From: an uncultured Clostridia bacterium
Lineage (GTDB): Bacteria > Bacillota > Clostridia > TANB77 > CAG-508
Length of the DNA stretch: 64,000 nt
Assembly (NCBI GenBank): GCA_928721915.1
Contig: CAKMVZ010000003.1
Coordinates: 124,001-188,000 of the forward strand
Reading direction: 5' to 3'
The notes below the pieces were generated by a model. It had not been told where the DNA came from. It was given only the letters and a program-made list of their open reading frames with translations, and made no database searches. Each line of letters begins with the position of its first letter. Position 1 is the stretch's first letter. Position numbers and translations under genes: made by a program. Shown piece after piece: positions 26,967-36,867 of this stretch.

Positions 26967-28544
26967 TTAAACTCTTAACTTAAATGTTTTTGGTGCATAT
27001 TTATATGCCAAAAATAATGAAATCAAACTATATGCTATACAAAATACTATTGTTGCAATTCCAAAGCCAAATATAGGCATCTTTATTTGTATCATATACC
27101 AACTAATAATATAAGTTAAAGCTTGCACAACTTTATATGTACTACTTTTCATTTCTGTACTAACATTATAAGGTTGTAATAAATAATACATTACCAAATA
27201 ATGAACTGAGAAGAATATACTCATTGCTATAATTGATATGAATAATATAGCATAATTAAAAGGATTATCTGTTCCTCCAGATAAATATAATAATAATGCT
27301 AGGCCTCCACCTATAAGAAATGCTGGTAATAAATTTATTGTTATTAATGTTTTTAATCTTTCTTTAAATATTCCCAAAATAACTTTTGGTGTTCTATATA
27401 TTCTATATGTTAGCATACTATGATCGCAATTCATAAACATTGCCCCAGTAACAGATGAACTTCTATTTATTAGGTACATAATAAAAACAAAGTATGGTAA
27501 ATATACAAGTAATATTTCATTTGTTTGTTTTTTAAAATCGCTATTTATTCTAATTCCAATAATCATTGCTACAATTAGTATCAATATAACTACAGATTGT
27601 TTTTTTACTGCTTCCGTTAATATTTTTTTATGTCTTTTTACAAATAAGTCATGAAAATATGCAAATCCTGTTTTATTACTTGTATATTTTGTATCTAATT
27701 CTATTTGCTTTAAGCTATTATCTTTAATTTGCTGAGTTCCATTTACATTTTCTTGCATATATACATTTGATTCTGTTAAAATTTGTTTATACATTTTTCT
27801 ATAATCTTCAAAGTTATGTATTTTTATTAAACTATATATCCCAAATAATATTGCAATTATAGAAATACCTAAGAAAATTGTACTATTTATTGTTATTCCT
27901 AAAAAAGGTAATCCATAGGCAAGTAATAAGCATATTCCTACAAAACTCCACACAATTTTTGTTGGTAAATTCTCACTTGTCGCTTTATTTGTCTTTTTAA
28001 ATTTATATATCATATAATTCATTACAATTAGTTTTACTGCTACTACAAAAAATGGTAATAAAATTTGTACCCATAAAGGAACACCTGCTATCGTTCCAAA
28101 AAGTATTGTAAATGGTAAAAATCCAATTACTAATTTCACTAATTGATAATAGTAATTAGAAAGTCCATATTCTCTTGCATTTACATTCATTAAAATAATT
28201 GCATAATATTTATCCTTTGTTGGATTTAGCATATATGTATTTAAAACTCCACCTGCAAAAGTTAAAAATATGAATAAATGTATAAATGTTTCTGCTTGAT
28301 TTGTTTTATACCAAGATAAAGCCATAAATATCATTGCTGCAATATAAATAACTTTTCCTATAAATATGCTTAATATTTCCAATAAAATACTGATAATACC
28401 AGCAAATGTCTTTAATCCTTTACTTTTGTATAAACTATTTGGTAATATTTTTCTTATTATAGGTAATTGTTTTATAGAATATATAATACTATTCGTTCTA
28501 TATGTATTTTGAAGTTTAAAGGAAGTTATAAATGTCTTTAGCAT
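26967..28544 (-). CDS. ABC transporter permease, multi-spanning (525 aa)
   Basis: A large hydrophobic protein with about 12 membrane segments and a cytosolic loop near residues 255-310. It lies one base after the ATPase gene at 28546-29247, so together they form an exporter. It resembles permeases of lantibiotic- or drug-type exporters of Bacillota rather than importers, as no binding protein is encoded. The substrate is unknown. Confidence 0.8.
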   Translation of the reverse strand: MLKTFITSFKLQNTYRTNSIIYSIKQLPIIRKILPNSLYKSKGLKTFAGIISILLEILSIFIGKVIYIAAMIFMALSWYKTNQAETFIHLFIFLTFAGGVLNTYMLNPTKDKYYAIILMNVNAREYGLSNYYYQLVKLVIGFLPFTILFGTIAGVPLWVQILLPFFVVAVKLIVMNYMIYKFKKTNKATSENLPTKIVWSFVGICLLLAYGLPFLGITINSTIFLGISIIAILFGIYSLIKIHNFEDYRKMYKQILTESNVYMQENVNGTQQIKDNSLKQIELDTKYTSNKTGFAYFHDLFVKRHKKILTEAVKKQSVVILILIVAMIIGIRINSDFKKQTNEILLVYLPYFVFIMYLINRSSSVTGAMFMNCDHSMLTYRIYRTPKVILGIFKERLKTLITINLLPAFLIGGGLALLLYLSGGTDNPFNYAILFISIIAMSIFFSVHYLVMYYLLQPYNVSTEMKSSTYKVVQALTYIISWYMIQIKMPIFGFGIATIVFCIAYSLISLFLAYKYAPKTFKLRV

Positions 28545-28545
28545 T

Positions 28546-29247
28546 TTAGTTTTCCTCCTTTAGCGCATTTATTATTTTATTTTTTAAATGTTCATTATCT
28601 AAATTATTTTTGTCTATTTCTTCTAATATTCCTTTATTTAGAATAACGATTTCATCACATAGATCAAGAGCTAGTTCCATTATATGTGTTGAGAAAATTA
28701 TAATGTGATTTTTCTTTATTTCTCTTAACATTTGTTTCATTTCTTCTGCAACTACAACATCGAAAGATGTTAAAGGTTCATCTAATAATAAAACATTTGG
28801 ATTTGCTATTATATTTACAAGCATTTGCATTTTATTTTTCATACCATGTGAAAAGTCTTTCAATAATCTATCTCTATCTTCTTTTTCTATTTTCATAAAT
28901 TCAAAATATTCATCTATTGTTTTTTCATTTTTTATTCTTTTTTTGTTTATATCTATAAAGAATTTCAAAAACTCTCTTGCTGTTAAAAATTCTGGAACAT
29001 TTGGAGTTGATAATACATAACCAATATCCTCAGCTTCCATTTTTCTTTGTTTTCCGTTATCTTCAATAAAAAATTCTCCTTCATCTATTTCTATGTCTTC
29101 ATTTAAACAATTGAAAAATGTTGTTTTTCCTGCTCCATTTCTTCCAAGTAGCCCATAGATTTTCCCTTTTTCAAATTCAAAATTTATATCTTTTAATACT
29201 TCTTTTTTTTCAAAGTTCTTTTTTAGATTTTTTACTACTAATTTCAT
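28546..29247 (-). CDS. ABC transporter ATP-binding protein
   Basis: 233 aa with Walker A GRNGAGKTT (about 35-43), an ABC signature region replaced by FSHGMKNKMQML, Walker B LLLDEPLT and the switch histidine in STHIMELAL. The signature deviates from LSGGQ, as is usual in this export subfamily. It pairs with the downstream permease. Confidence 0.88.
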   Translation of the reverse strand: MKLVVKNLKKNFEKKEVLKDINFEFEKGKIYGLLGRNGAGKTTFFNCLNEDIEIDEGEFFIEDNGKQRKMEAEDIGYVLSTPNVPEFLTAREFLKFFIDINKKRIKNEKTIDEYFEFMKIEKEDRDRLLKDFSHGMKNKMQMLVNIIANPNVLLLDEPLTSFDVVVAEEMKQMLREIKKNHIIIFSTHIMELALDLCDEIVILNKGILEEIDKNNLDNEHLKNKIINALKEEN

Positions 29248-29358
29248 AACTATTCCCTTTCAAATTTATTTTTTGTAAATACTTTGGTATATTATCATAA
29301 AACGATAAAAATTTCTACTATTCGACTGTATGTTTTAAAAAAATTAAAGATTATTAAT

Positions 29359-29397
29359 CCAACACAACATTTTCTGTTACGCCAAGTTGGTTGATTT
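29359..29397 (-). terminator. Possible terminator between bceS-like gene and the next ABC operon
   Basis: A composite hairpin (CCAAC/GTTGG outer, AACA/TGTT inner) stands 10 bases after the kinase stop. A run of seven T follows only after an AT spacer, so efficiency is uncertain. Confidence 0.4.
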
Positions 29398-29406
29398 ATT
29401 TATTTC

Positions 29407-30432
29407 CTATATTTTTTTACTTTTATAAGATAAATCAAAATTATGCAATTTACTTTTCGGAAAAGTTATAACTAATTTTGTAAATTCAGTTTCTTTTGAC
29501 TCTATTTGTAACTGTAATCCTAATCTATCACTCAATTTTTTTGATAAATACAATCCCATACCTGTTGAATGTTCTTTTTTTCTATTTGTTCCTGTAAAGC
29601 CTTTATCAAAAACTCTTAACAAGTCTGATTCTTTAATTCCACACCCATTATCTTTAATAAATAATCTCACATTGTTATCATTATTCTCTCCCCATATTTC
29701 TATTTCTTTTTTTTCTTTATCTAAATATTTTATTGAGTTTTGAATAATTTGAGATATAATAAATATAAGCCATTTTTCATCTATAAATACTGTATAATCT
29801 ATATCATGAATATTCAAAGTTATTTTTTTATCTAACATATAATATCTATATTTTAAAATAACAGTATGAATAAGCTCTGCTAAATCTATTTCTTTTACAA
29901 AATAATCTTTTTCTGTATTACCACTTCTTGCATAATATAGCATTTGCTCTACTAATTGATTTATTTTATCAATTTCTTGTTTTAAACTATAATCTTTATT
30001 ATTATCTAATGTGAGTGATATAGCTGATATTGGTGTTTTTATTTCGTGAGCAAAACTCTCAACATATTCTTGATAATCTGCATTTTCTTTTTCTAACTCA
30101 CTAATTTTATCGTTCATAGCTTTGCAAGCCTGTTTTAGTGCATAATAATAACTTTGACTTTCTATATCTGTTGGTTTGTCTATAATTTCAGTTATTAAAT
30201 ATTTTTCTTCTAAATTATCTACTAATGATATTATTTTTTTATATTTCCTTTTTTGTTTGCTATACTCTATAATTAAATATAGAAACATAAAAAATGCTAA
30301 TATTACTATTGTTAATGCTATATATACACTTTTAATTCCTATCATTGAAAAGATAAATGCAATTACAATTAAAAAAGCTATTTGTTCCAAAACTAAAAAT
30401 ATCTTTTCTTCTAAAAATGTTATAAATTTCAT
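29407..30432 (-). CDS. BceS-like intramembrane-sensing histidine kinase
   Basis: A 341 aa protein. Two N-terminal membrane helices are joined by only a few residues (about 13-52), with no extracellular sensor, the hallmark of intramembrane-sensing kinases. The H-box is FAHEIKTPISAISL (His about 129), then the N-box QIIQNSIKY, G1 DNGCGIKESD and G2 GTNRKKEHSTGMGL. Such kinases sense the transport activity of an associated BceAB exporter, which lies directly upstream. It overlaps the response regulator by four bases. Confidence 0.9.
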   Translation of the reverse strand: MKFITFLEEKIFLVLEQIAFLIVIAFIFSMIGIKSVYIALTIVILAFFMFLYLIIEYSKQKRKYKKIISLVDNLEEKYLITEIIDKPTDIESQSYYYALKQACKAMNDKISELEKENADYQEYVESFAHEIKTPISAISLTLDNNKDYSLKQEIDKINQLVEQMLYYARSGNTEKDYFVKEIDLAELIHTVILKYRYYMLDKKITLNIHDIDYTVFIDEKWLIFIISQIIQNSIKYLDKEKKEIEIWGENNDNNVRLFIKDNGCGIKESDLLRVFDKGFTGTNRKKEHSTGMGLYLSKKLSDRLGLQLQIESKETEFTKLVITFPKSKLHNFDLSYKSKKI

Positions 30433-31088
30433 AGTTTATAACCCTTTCCTCGTACATTTTCCAATAAATCTTTTATTCCTATTTCTTCTGCTTTTTTTCT
30501 TAACCTATTTATATTTACAAGTAATATATTTTCATCTAAATAATATTTATCGTTCCATAGTTTTTCCAATAATTCTTCTTTTGAAATTATCCTATTGTCA
30601 TTCATAAAGAAATAATATAATATTCTAAATTCGTTACGAGTAAGTTCTATTTCTTTATTATCATACTTTAATAAAGACAAATGTAAATCTAATGTATATC
30701 CTTTTTTAGTAATTTCCTTAAAATTCATTGGATTACTTAAATTTATTGCTCTTTTTATTTTTTCTAATAATATTATTGTATCATAAGGTTTTGTAATAAA
30801 ATCTATTCCACCTACTTTTATACTCATTATTTCATCTCCTGTACTATCTCTACTTGTAACAAATATAATTGGAATATTATTGTTTTCTTTTATTTTTCTA
30901 CATATTTCATAACCATTTTCAAATGGTAAGTTTATATCTAAAAGGACTAAATTTACTTCACTATTTTTAATTAGTAATGGTATATTTTCAAACTCATTAA
31001 ATGCTACTATCTCATAACCATTATTTTTAAGTAATTTTGATAATTCTTCACGAATTTTCATATCATCTTCTACTATTGCAATTTTCAT
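30429..31088 (-). CDS. BceR-like OmpR-family response regulator
   Basis: 219 aa from the ATG at 31088 (GGAGG precedes). The receiver domain has IVEDDMKIREE, the phospho-acceptor in LVLLDINLP (Asp about 52) and the Lys in FITKPYD. The C-terminal winged helix has ELTRNEFRILYYFF and NVRGKGYKL. It would be activated by the overlapping kinase and regulate the bceAB promoter near 33900-34005. Confidence 0.9.
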   Translation of the reverse strand: MKIAIVEDDMKIREELSKLLKNNGYEIVAFNEFENIPLLIKNSEVNLVLLDINLPFENGYEICRKIKENNNIPIIFVTSRDSTGDEIMSIKVGGIDFITKPYDTIILLEKIKRAINLSNPMNFKEITKKGYTLDLHLSLLKYDNKEIELTRNEFRILYYFFMNDNRIISKEELLEKLWNDKYYLDENILLVNINRLRKKAEEIGIKDLLENVRGKGYKL

Positions 31089-31145
31089 ATTTTCCTCCAC
31101 TTTTAATATTATACTATATTTTGTCAAAAGAAAGCTAGTTTAATG

Positions 31146-33125
31146 CTAGCTTTCCTTTAAGTTTCTTTTAAATTCAAAATATGTTGCTATATAGTAAATC
31201 ATATAAATTACTAAAAATACTGCTAAACCTCCCAAATAATATGATAAATATATATAATCATTTTCTAACAATGTTTTATAAATATTATTTATTGATGTTA
31301 TTAAACAAAAACTTATAATTATTGGATATATTATAGGTAAGCCAAATAATACTAATAATTGTTTTCTTATAGTTTTATATATTTTTTCTTTCCTTACACC
31401 TAATCTATTTAATACATCATACCTGTATTTATATTTTGTAGAATCTGTTAAACTTTGAATTGCAAGTATAGTACCAACCGTTGCAACAAATATAAATGCC
31501 ATATACAAACATATTGAACATATAATAGTTGTCATTGTATTTGTTTCTTCTATAAGAGCTCCTCTAACTGAAATTTTGTAATGCTCTATAACTTTTCTTC
31601 CATTGTCATTTATGTAACTTATATAATCTTCCATTTTTTCTTCTATTTTTGTTTCAAACTCTACACTTGTATCTTCTTTTGTATTTACAACTAAATGACT
31701 ATCTTCTATTTCAAGATTATTTATTTTATCGTCTAGCACAATAATTGTATAAGTCGAATTTGCAAGACTTAACCAATATCCCTCTGTAAGTAATTCTTTT
31801 TGTTTTAATTTTACTCCATTTGACATTGTTATTTCTTTTGCTGAATCAAGTTCATTTATATATGCTTTTCCTGCCTCGTCCGTTATTATACTATATTCAT
31901 CATCATTTAAAGTAATTGTATCTAAGTTTCTCAATTCCTGTAATTTATTATAATCACTTAATTTTATTACTGGATCATACCTATTATCTTCACTTGTATA
32001 ATCATAACTTGCTTCGGTGCTTAATATAGTTGCTGTTTTATCTGTATATATATCATAAATATATTCATTTTCTATTGTATAATCTTCTTTTATAACTTCT
32101 AAAAATTTTGGTAAATTTTCTTTTTTATTTGTAACTGATACATCATAAGGTGCTTCTACATTTATCTGATAATCATATAATCCCTTATTTATACTTGATA
32201 CATTTAAAAAGAATATGGTTAATGTTATTAGCATTGCCAATGTTCCTAATGTAAATCCCATAGTTTTTGTCTTTGATGAAAAACACCTTGCTACAAATAA
32301 ATTATCTTTACTATATTTTATTTTTTTATTGTTTAGAACTAATGATAAAATGAAATCTGCTACACTTATCATAACTCCATATATACTCATTATAATTAAA
32401 ACCATACTTAAAGCCAAATAATTTGGTGCTGTTTGATTTGACATTTGTTCTAATTTGAATTGAGAGTTCCAAATGAATAATCCTAAAATTCCTAAAATAA
32501 CACTTACAAAAAATATAATTGTACGGTGTTTTTTCTTTTTCATTATCTTTTCTTCATTTTGTTTTTCTAAATAAAGTAATTCGTGTATGTTAATTTTTTT
32601 CATTCTTCTATTGGCTCTAAACAAAACCAATATATATATAATTGCAAAATATAATACTAATGAACCAATAGAAGTTAAATTTAATTCTATAAATATTGCT
32701 TGTGGTAGCCCTAGTAAACTAACAATTATCATTGACATAAACTGACTTGCTATAAAGCCAACAGGAATTGCAATTACTAATGCAATCAAGCCTATCAATA
32801 AGTTTTCTAATAAGAACATTTTAGTTATTTTCTTCTTTTTTATACCTAATAACATATACATACCAAATTCTTTACTTCTCTTTTGAAACATAAATTTTGT
32901 TGTATAATTTATTAGATAACTAATAATTAATATTACTATTGCATTTATTCCATATAATACATAAGCAAATGTATCTAAACCTTTCGATAGTTCTATTATT
33001 ACCTCTGAACTTGATACTAAATTTAATGCAAATATTAAAGAGAATGATATAGTAATTGTTATTAAATAAATAATATAATCTTTTATACTTCTTTTTACAT
33101 TTCTAAAAGCTAATTTACTTAACAT
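31146..33125 (-). CDS. BceB-like FtsX-family ABC permease
   Basis: A 659 aa protein with the Bce permease plan: one N-terminal helix, three helices (about 50-230), further helices around 230-310, a large extracellular domain between helices 7 and 8 (about 315-530) and a final FtsX bundle of three helices (about 535-655). It works with BceA in resistance to and sensing of cell-wall-active peptides such as bacitracin. It overlaps bceA by 11 bases. A remnant of a second copy lies at 41368. Confidence 0.9.
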   Translation of the reverse strand: MLSKLAFRNVKRSIKDYIIYLITITISFSLIFALNLVSSSEVIIELSKGLDTFAYVLYGINAIVILIISYLINYTTKFMFQKRSKEFGMYMLLGIKKKKITKMFLLENLLIGLIALVIAIPVGFIASQFMSMIIVSLLGLPQAIFIELNLTSIGSLVLYFAIIYILVLFRANRRMKKINIHELLYLEKQNEEKIMKKKKHRTIIFFVSVILGILGLFIWNSQFKLEQMSNQTAPNYLALSMVLIIMSIYGVMISVADFILSLVLNNKKIKYSKDNLFVARCFSSKTKTMGFTLGTLAMLITLTIFFLNVSSINKGLYDYQINVEAPYDVSVTNKKENLPKFLEVIKEDYTIENEYIYDIYTDKTATILSTEASYDYTSEDNRYDPVIKLSDYNKLQELRNLDTITLNDDEYSIITDEAGKAYINELDSAKEITMSNGVKLKQKELLTEGYWLSLANSTYTIIVLDDKINNLEIEDSHLVVNTKEDTSVEFETKIEEKMEDYISYINDNGRKVIEHYKISVRGALIEETNTMTTIICSICLYMAFIFVATVGTILAIQSLTDSTKYKYRYDVLNRLGVRKEKIYKTIRKQLLVLFGLPIIYPIIISFCLITSINNIYKTLLENDYIYLSYYLGGLAVFLVIYMIYYIATYFEFKRNLKES

Positions 33126-33882
33126 TACCTACATCACCTCCTAGTAGTGTAAGCATATCCAAAATCTCGTTAAAAAATTCTTTCCTTGTTTTCTCTCCTC
33201 TTATGATTTCATTAAAAATTTTTCCGTCCTTTAAGAATAATACTCTTTTGCAAAAACTTGCACTAAAAGAATCGTGTGTAACCATTAGTATTGTCGCTTT
33301 TAAGTTTTTATTCATTTCATCCATTGTTTCTAATAAAAGCCTTGACGACTTTGAATCTAATGCTCCTGTTGGCTCGTCAGCTAGTATTAGTTTTGGATTA
33401 TTTATCAATGCTCTGCTACATGCACATTTTTGTTTTTGTCCTCCTGAAACTTCGTAAGGGAATTTTTTTAAAATATCGCTAATTCCTAATTTATCGGCAA
33501 TATTTTTTACTTTTTCATCAACCTTATTTGTATTTTCATTATTGATTATAAGTGATAATGCAATATTTTCTTCAATAGTTAATGTGTCTAATAAATTGAA
33601 GTCTTGAAAAATAAAACCTAAATTTTCTTTTCTAAAATCTGCTAAGTCATTTTCTTTGACTGTTGTTATATCTTTATTATCTACAAATATATGTCCACTT
33701 GTTGCTGTATCTATTGTAGCAACACAGTTAAGTAATGTTGTTTTTCCACTTCCACTTGCACCCATTATTGCGACAAACTCGCCTTTTAAAACACTAAATG
33801 AAATACCATCTACTGCTTTTGTTATATTTGTATTTACACCATAGTATTTTTTTAAATTCTCTATTTTTAACACTTCTTTCAT
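33115..33882 (-). CDS. BceA-like ABC ATPase
   Basis: A 255 aa member of the LolD/MacB-type group with Walker A GASGSGKTT, Q-loop FQDFNLL, signature VSGGQKQ, Walker B LILADEPTGALD and switch H in MVTHDSFSA. The start is the second ATG (MKEVLKIENL), preceded by AAAGGAG. It is the first gene of the bceAB-RS operon. Confidence 0.92.
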   Translation of the reverse strand: MKEVLKIENLKKYYGVNTNITKAVDGISFSVLKGEFVAIMGASGSGKTTLLNCVATIDTATSGHIFVDNKDITTVKENDLADFRKENLGFIFQDFNLLDTLTIEENIALSLIINNENTNKVDEKVKNIADKLGISDILKKFPYEVSGGQKQKCACSRALINNPKLILADEPTGALDSKSSRLLLETMDEMNKNLKATILMVTHDSFSASFCKRVLFLKDGKIFNEIIRGEKTRKEFFNEILDMLTLLGGDVGNVK

Positions 33883-33903
33883 AAAGAACTCCTTTCTCAA
33901 TTT

Positions 33904-34005
33904 TAGTATGAACTCTAAAATTTAAAATATAATTTTTAATTACTTAAATTATAGCAAGTTTGTTTGTCAAATAAAATTACAGTTTTGTAATAAAAGTTCA
34001 TACTA
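33904..34005 (-). promoter_or_regulatory. bceA promoter region with candidate BceR boxes
   Basis: On the minus strand an extended -10 TTGCTATAAT is preceded by the inverted repeat ATTACA-n4-TGTAAT (33976-33991), placed just upstream of the -35 position as expected for a Bce regulator. An outer pair, TAGTATGAACT (33904-33914) and AGTTCATACTA (33995-34005), brackets the promoter. The assignment of either repeat to BceR is inference. Confidence 0.5.
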
Positions 34006-34012
34006 TTATAAA

Positions 34013-34046
34013 GTGGAGGCAACTATTATTCAATAATTACCTCCAC
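34013..34046. terminator. Hairpin between ABC-2 operon and bceA
   Basis: GTGGAGG and CCTCCAC form a seven base pair GC-rich stem with an AT inner part (TAATTATT/AATAATAG region). T-tracts on both sides are weak. It lies between the end of the permease gene at 34112 and the bceA promoter. Confidence 0.5.
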
Positions 34047-34111
34047 GAAATTATTTAACCAGAACACTGTTGCTACATTTATATATAAACTGCTTTTTGT
34101 AGGTTATAAGG

Positions 34112-34786
34112 CTATTCTTCTTTATTTTTATATATTTTATATGCAATTTTATAAGATATAAAATACATAATTATTGTGCTTATAATTAATATCCATACAC
34201 CAAATTTAGTTATAAAATTATTTAGCATTTCCATATCAATATTGATATTTGTTTTATTTATTAAAAAGTAAATTCCTCCAAGCATAGCTACTATAATAAG
34301 CACTAATATAAACATTTGGATTCTTCCTTTTTCTGCTCCCCATTTATACATACTAGGAATTTGAACTGCTTGTAAAAAAGATAGTGCAAATATACCTCCA
34401 ATTGTTGCTATAATTAAACTTTTGTAATCGAGATTTATTATATTTTCAGGTCTTAAATAATTCATAATATTTACAACAATTACCGTTAGTATCATTCCTA
34501 ATATTCCACCTAATACAGTTGCTCCTATTGCTAAAATATATTTTTCTGTTACTAATTCTTTTCTGCTGGTTGGTAATGTTAAAACATATCTATTTGCTTT
34601 TGACATTTCATCATAACTAAAAGTAGAAAGAGAAATCATACCTACTATTCCACAAATTATAGCAGGTGCAATATTAATTGCATCTGTTCCTATTATTGCA
34701 ATACCACAAAATAAAATTATTATAATTAATGATGCCTTATAGGTTGCTAAATTATATAAATCTTTTTTTAATAATCCTTTTATCAT
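34112..34786 (-). CDS. ABC-2 type permease (YtrF/EcsB-like export permease)
   Basis: 224 aa with six membrane helices and no large soluble domain. ABC-2 features include the coupling-helix region TLPTSRKELVTEKYI. It follows its ATPase by two bases in a GntR-ATPase-permease operon. Confidence 0.82.
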   Translation of the reverse strand: MIKGLLKKDLYNLATYKASLIIIILFCGIAIIGTDAINIAPAIICGIVGMISLSTFSYDEMSKANRYVLTLPTSRKELVTEKYILAIGATVLGGILGMILTVIVVNIMNYLRPENIINLDYKSLIIATIGGIFALSFLQAVQIPSMYKWGAEKGRIQMFILVLIIVAMLGGIYFLINKTNINIDMEMLNNFITKFGVWILIISTIIMYFISYKIAYKIYKNKEE

Positions 34787-34788
34787 AA

Positions 34789-35646
34789 TTATTTTTCCCC
34801 CTTAATATAAAATAACATTATATCTTCAATAGATGGCTTATCAATAGTTGTAATATTATATTTACTTCTTATTATGCTTTTATCATTTGTTAATACTTCA
34901 TATTGATATTTTCCTTTTTTGTAAGCAATATAATCTTTTTTATCTAATCTAATAAAATCGTCTTTACCACATTTAATTATTCCATAGTTTTCAAGTAATT
35001 CATCTGTTGGTAAATCAAAAATTATTTTTCCTTTTTCTATAAATACTATATAATCTGATATATGCTCTAAATCTGTTGTAATATGTGTTGATAATAATAT
35101 TGACCTTGTTTCATCTTCTTCAATATATTTTCTAAAAATATCTAGTATTTCATTTCTTACAACTGGATCAAGCCCACTTGTTGGTTCATCTAATATTAAA
35201 AGTTTTGGATTATGAGATATTGCTGTTGCAATTTTTAGTTTCATTTTCATACCACTTGAAAAATCTTTTATCAATTTATCTATTGGCAAATTAAATTCTT
35301 TTAAAAGATTTATATATTTGTTTTCATCCCAATTTTTATAAAAATCTTTCATTATAGAATTGACTTGTTTTGCAGTTAAGTATTCTGATAAAAAGCTATC
35401 ATCTAATACAACACCAATTTCTTCTTTAATTTCTTTTTCATTCTTTTTGCTGTCTTTTCCAAATATCTTTACTGTTCCTTCTGATTTAGTAATATTTAGT
35501 ATTGATTTTATTGTAGTAGTTTTTCCTGCTCCATTTTCTCCTATTAGCCCTACAATACTACCTTGTGGTACATTGAAAGAAATATTTTTAAGTTCAAAAT
35601 CTTTATATTTCTTCGAAACATTTTGTAATTCAATATTATTATCCAT
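34789..35646 (-). CDS. ABC transporter ATPase of a GntR-controlled exporter
   Basis: 285 aa: Walker A GENGAGKTT, signature FSSGMKMKL (variant), Walker B LLILDEPTSGLDP, switch H STHITTDLEH and a C-terminal extension of about 70 residues. It is two bases after the GntR gene and before the permease. The order matches YtrAB-type envelope-stress systems. Confidence 0.9.
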   Translation of the reverse strand: MDNNIELQNVSKKYKDFELKNISFNVPQGSIVGLIGENGAGKTTTIKSILNITKSEGTVKIFGKDSKKNEKEIKEEIGVVLDDSFLSEYLTAKQVNSIMKDFYKNWDENKYINLLKEFNLPIDKLIKDFSSGMKMKLKIATAISHNPKLLILDEPTSGLDPVVRNEILDIFRKYIEEDETRSILLSTHITTDLEHISDYIVFIEKGKIIFDLPTDELLENYGIIKCGKDDFIRLDKKDYIAYKKGKYQYEVLTNDKSIIRSKYNITTIDKPSIEDIMLFYIKGEK

Positions 35647-35647
35647 T

Positions 35648-36025
35648 CTAAAATTCCTCCTTAAAAATCATATTAAATAATTCTTTTATTTCATCTTCCG
35701 AAATATTTGATATTTTTGAAATGTTATAAATCTTTTCTATGTAGTCCTGAATTTCTTTTAGTTTTACTTCTTTTATTATTTCTAAATTTTTTGGTGTAAC
35801 AAAACTTCCCTTTCCTTGTACTGTTTTTATAAATTCTTCTTGTTCTAGTTCATCATAAGCCTTTTTTACTGTGAGAAAACTTATTTTTAAGTCATTTGCT
35901 AAATTTCTGACTGAAGGTAACATTTCTTCTTCTTTTAATTCGTTTGAAATTATGGCATCTTTAATAGCATTCTTTATTTGTTCATAAATTGGTACACTAC
36001 TATTATTACTTATTATTATATTCAT
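35648..36025 (-). CDS. GntR-family regulator, YtrA subfamily
   Basis: 125 aa with an N-terminal winged helix (IYEQIKNAIKDAIISNELKE, LPSVRNLANDLKISFLTVKKAY) and a short C-terminal dimerisation helix without an effector domain, typical of YtrA. GAGGAGG precedes the chosen ATG at 36025. It probably represses the operon through the inverted repeat at 36049-36073. Confidence 0.9.
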   Translation of the reverse strand: MNIIISNNSSVPIYEQIKNAIKDAIISNELKEEEMLPSVRNLANDLKISFLTVKKAYDELEQEEFIKTVQGKGSFVTPKNLEIIKEVKLKEIQDYIEKIYNISKISNISEDEIKELFNMIFKEEF

Positions 36026-36048
36026 AGTTTTCCTCCTCACTGTTATTT

Positions 36049-36089
36049 ACTGTTATAATTATAGTATAACAGTTTCAATATTTTGTCAA
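36049..36089 (-). promoter_or_regulatory. ytrA-type promoter with 9-bp inverted-repeat operator
   Basis: ACTGTTATA (36049-36057) and TATAACAGT (36065-36073) are perfect inverted copies seven bases apart, with a further direct copy of ACTGTTAT just downstream. On the minus strand TTGACA (36089-36084) and TACTAT (36066-36061) are 17 bases apart, so the operator covers the -10. Confidence 0.8.
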
Positions 36090-36114
36090 TAGATTTCTGA
36101 AAAAATTTTTACAA

Positions 36115-36148
36115 GCAAAAAGAGAGCTACTATTTCTAGCAACTCTCT
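36115..36148 (-). terminator. Intrinsic terminator
   Basis: AGAGAGTTGCTA pairs with TAGTAGCTCTCT (12 pairs, two G-U) and is followed by TTTTTG on the minus strand. It insulates the GntR operon from upstream transcription. Confidence 0.8.
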
Positions 36149-36152
36149 ATAA

Positions 36153-36196
36153 AATAAAAGGGGATGTTTTATACTATAAAATGTATAATCACCCCT
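36153..36196 (-). terminator. Second terminator hairpin
   Basis: AGGGG/CCCCT outer and TATAC/GTATA inner stems followed by TTTTATTTT on the minus strand, directly before the previous terminator. The pair is tandem. Confidence 0.6.
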
Positions 36197-36324
36197 AAAA
36201 CTATTTTTTTGGATCATTATAATGGACTATTTAATAAAATTTAAACTACAAAAAACAACTATAATTAAACATAATGAGATTAACAACCAATGAATTATTT
36301 TTCTTCAATCATTACTTACAAATA

Positions 36325-36798
36325 CTATTTTACTTTATCTATAAATCTATCAATATTCTCGTTTAAAATTTTAATTTCTCTGTCTTGTGCTATATTTTTG
36401 CTTACCATCTTAACTATGAATTTATCAAATCCTTTTTGTTTTTCTAATATCATTTCTCCACCAAAAGTATCATAAGTAATTGCTTTTTCCAATAATTCTT
36501 TTGAAATATTTTGTTCAAAATATTGCTTATAATTTTCTGCAAAACCACAACAAATAAAATATGCTACTTTTTTACTTTTCAATATTTTTGCATTTTTATT
36601 TATAAATTCTTTTACTTTTTTATGTATCATTCCTATTCTAATTGGTGAGCCTATAATAATTTTATCATATTTATTAATATTTTCAATTTGTCTTGTTGAT
36701 AAATTAATTATAGTTGTATCTTTTAAGTTTTGACCTAATATTTCTGCACACTTTTCCGTTGTGCCTGTTTTACTTGCATATACAATTAATATTTTCAT
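36325..36798 (-). CDS. Flavodoxin-domain protein
   Basis: 157 aa with the FMN-phosphate loop IVYASKTGTTEKCAE at the N-terminus, IIGSPIRIGMIHKKV in the 50s loop region and FICCGFAE further on. It belongs to the menaquinone-dependent protoporphyrinogen-oxidase-like flavodoxin group. Electron transfer in the cytosol is expected. It is transcribed alone or with the genes downstream up to the tandem terminators. Confidence 0.88.
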   Translation of the reverse strand: MKILIVYASKTGTTEKCAEILGQNLKDTTIINLSTRQIENINKYDKIIIGSPIRIGMIHKKVKEFINKNAKILKSKKVAYFICCGFAENYKQYFEQNISKELLEKAITYDTFGGEMILEKQKGFDKFIVKMVSKNIAQDREIKILNENIDRFIDKVK

Positions 36799-36867
36799 TT
36801 ATTACCTCACTTTTCACAAGTTAATTCGTTATTTTTTTCATATTTCTAATACTGTTATTTTATAATT

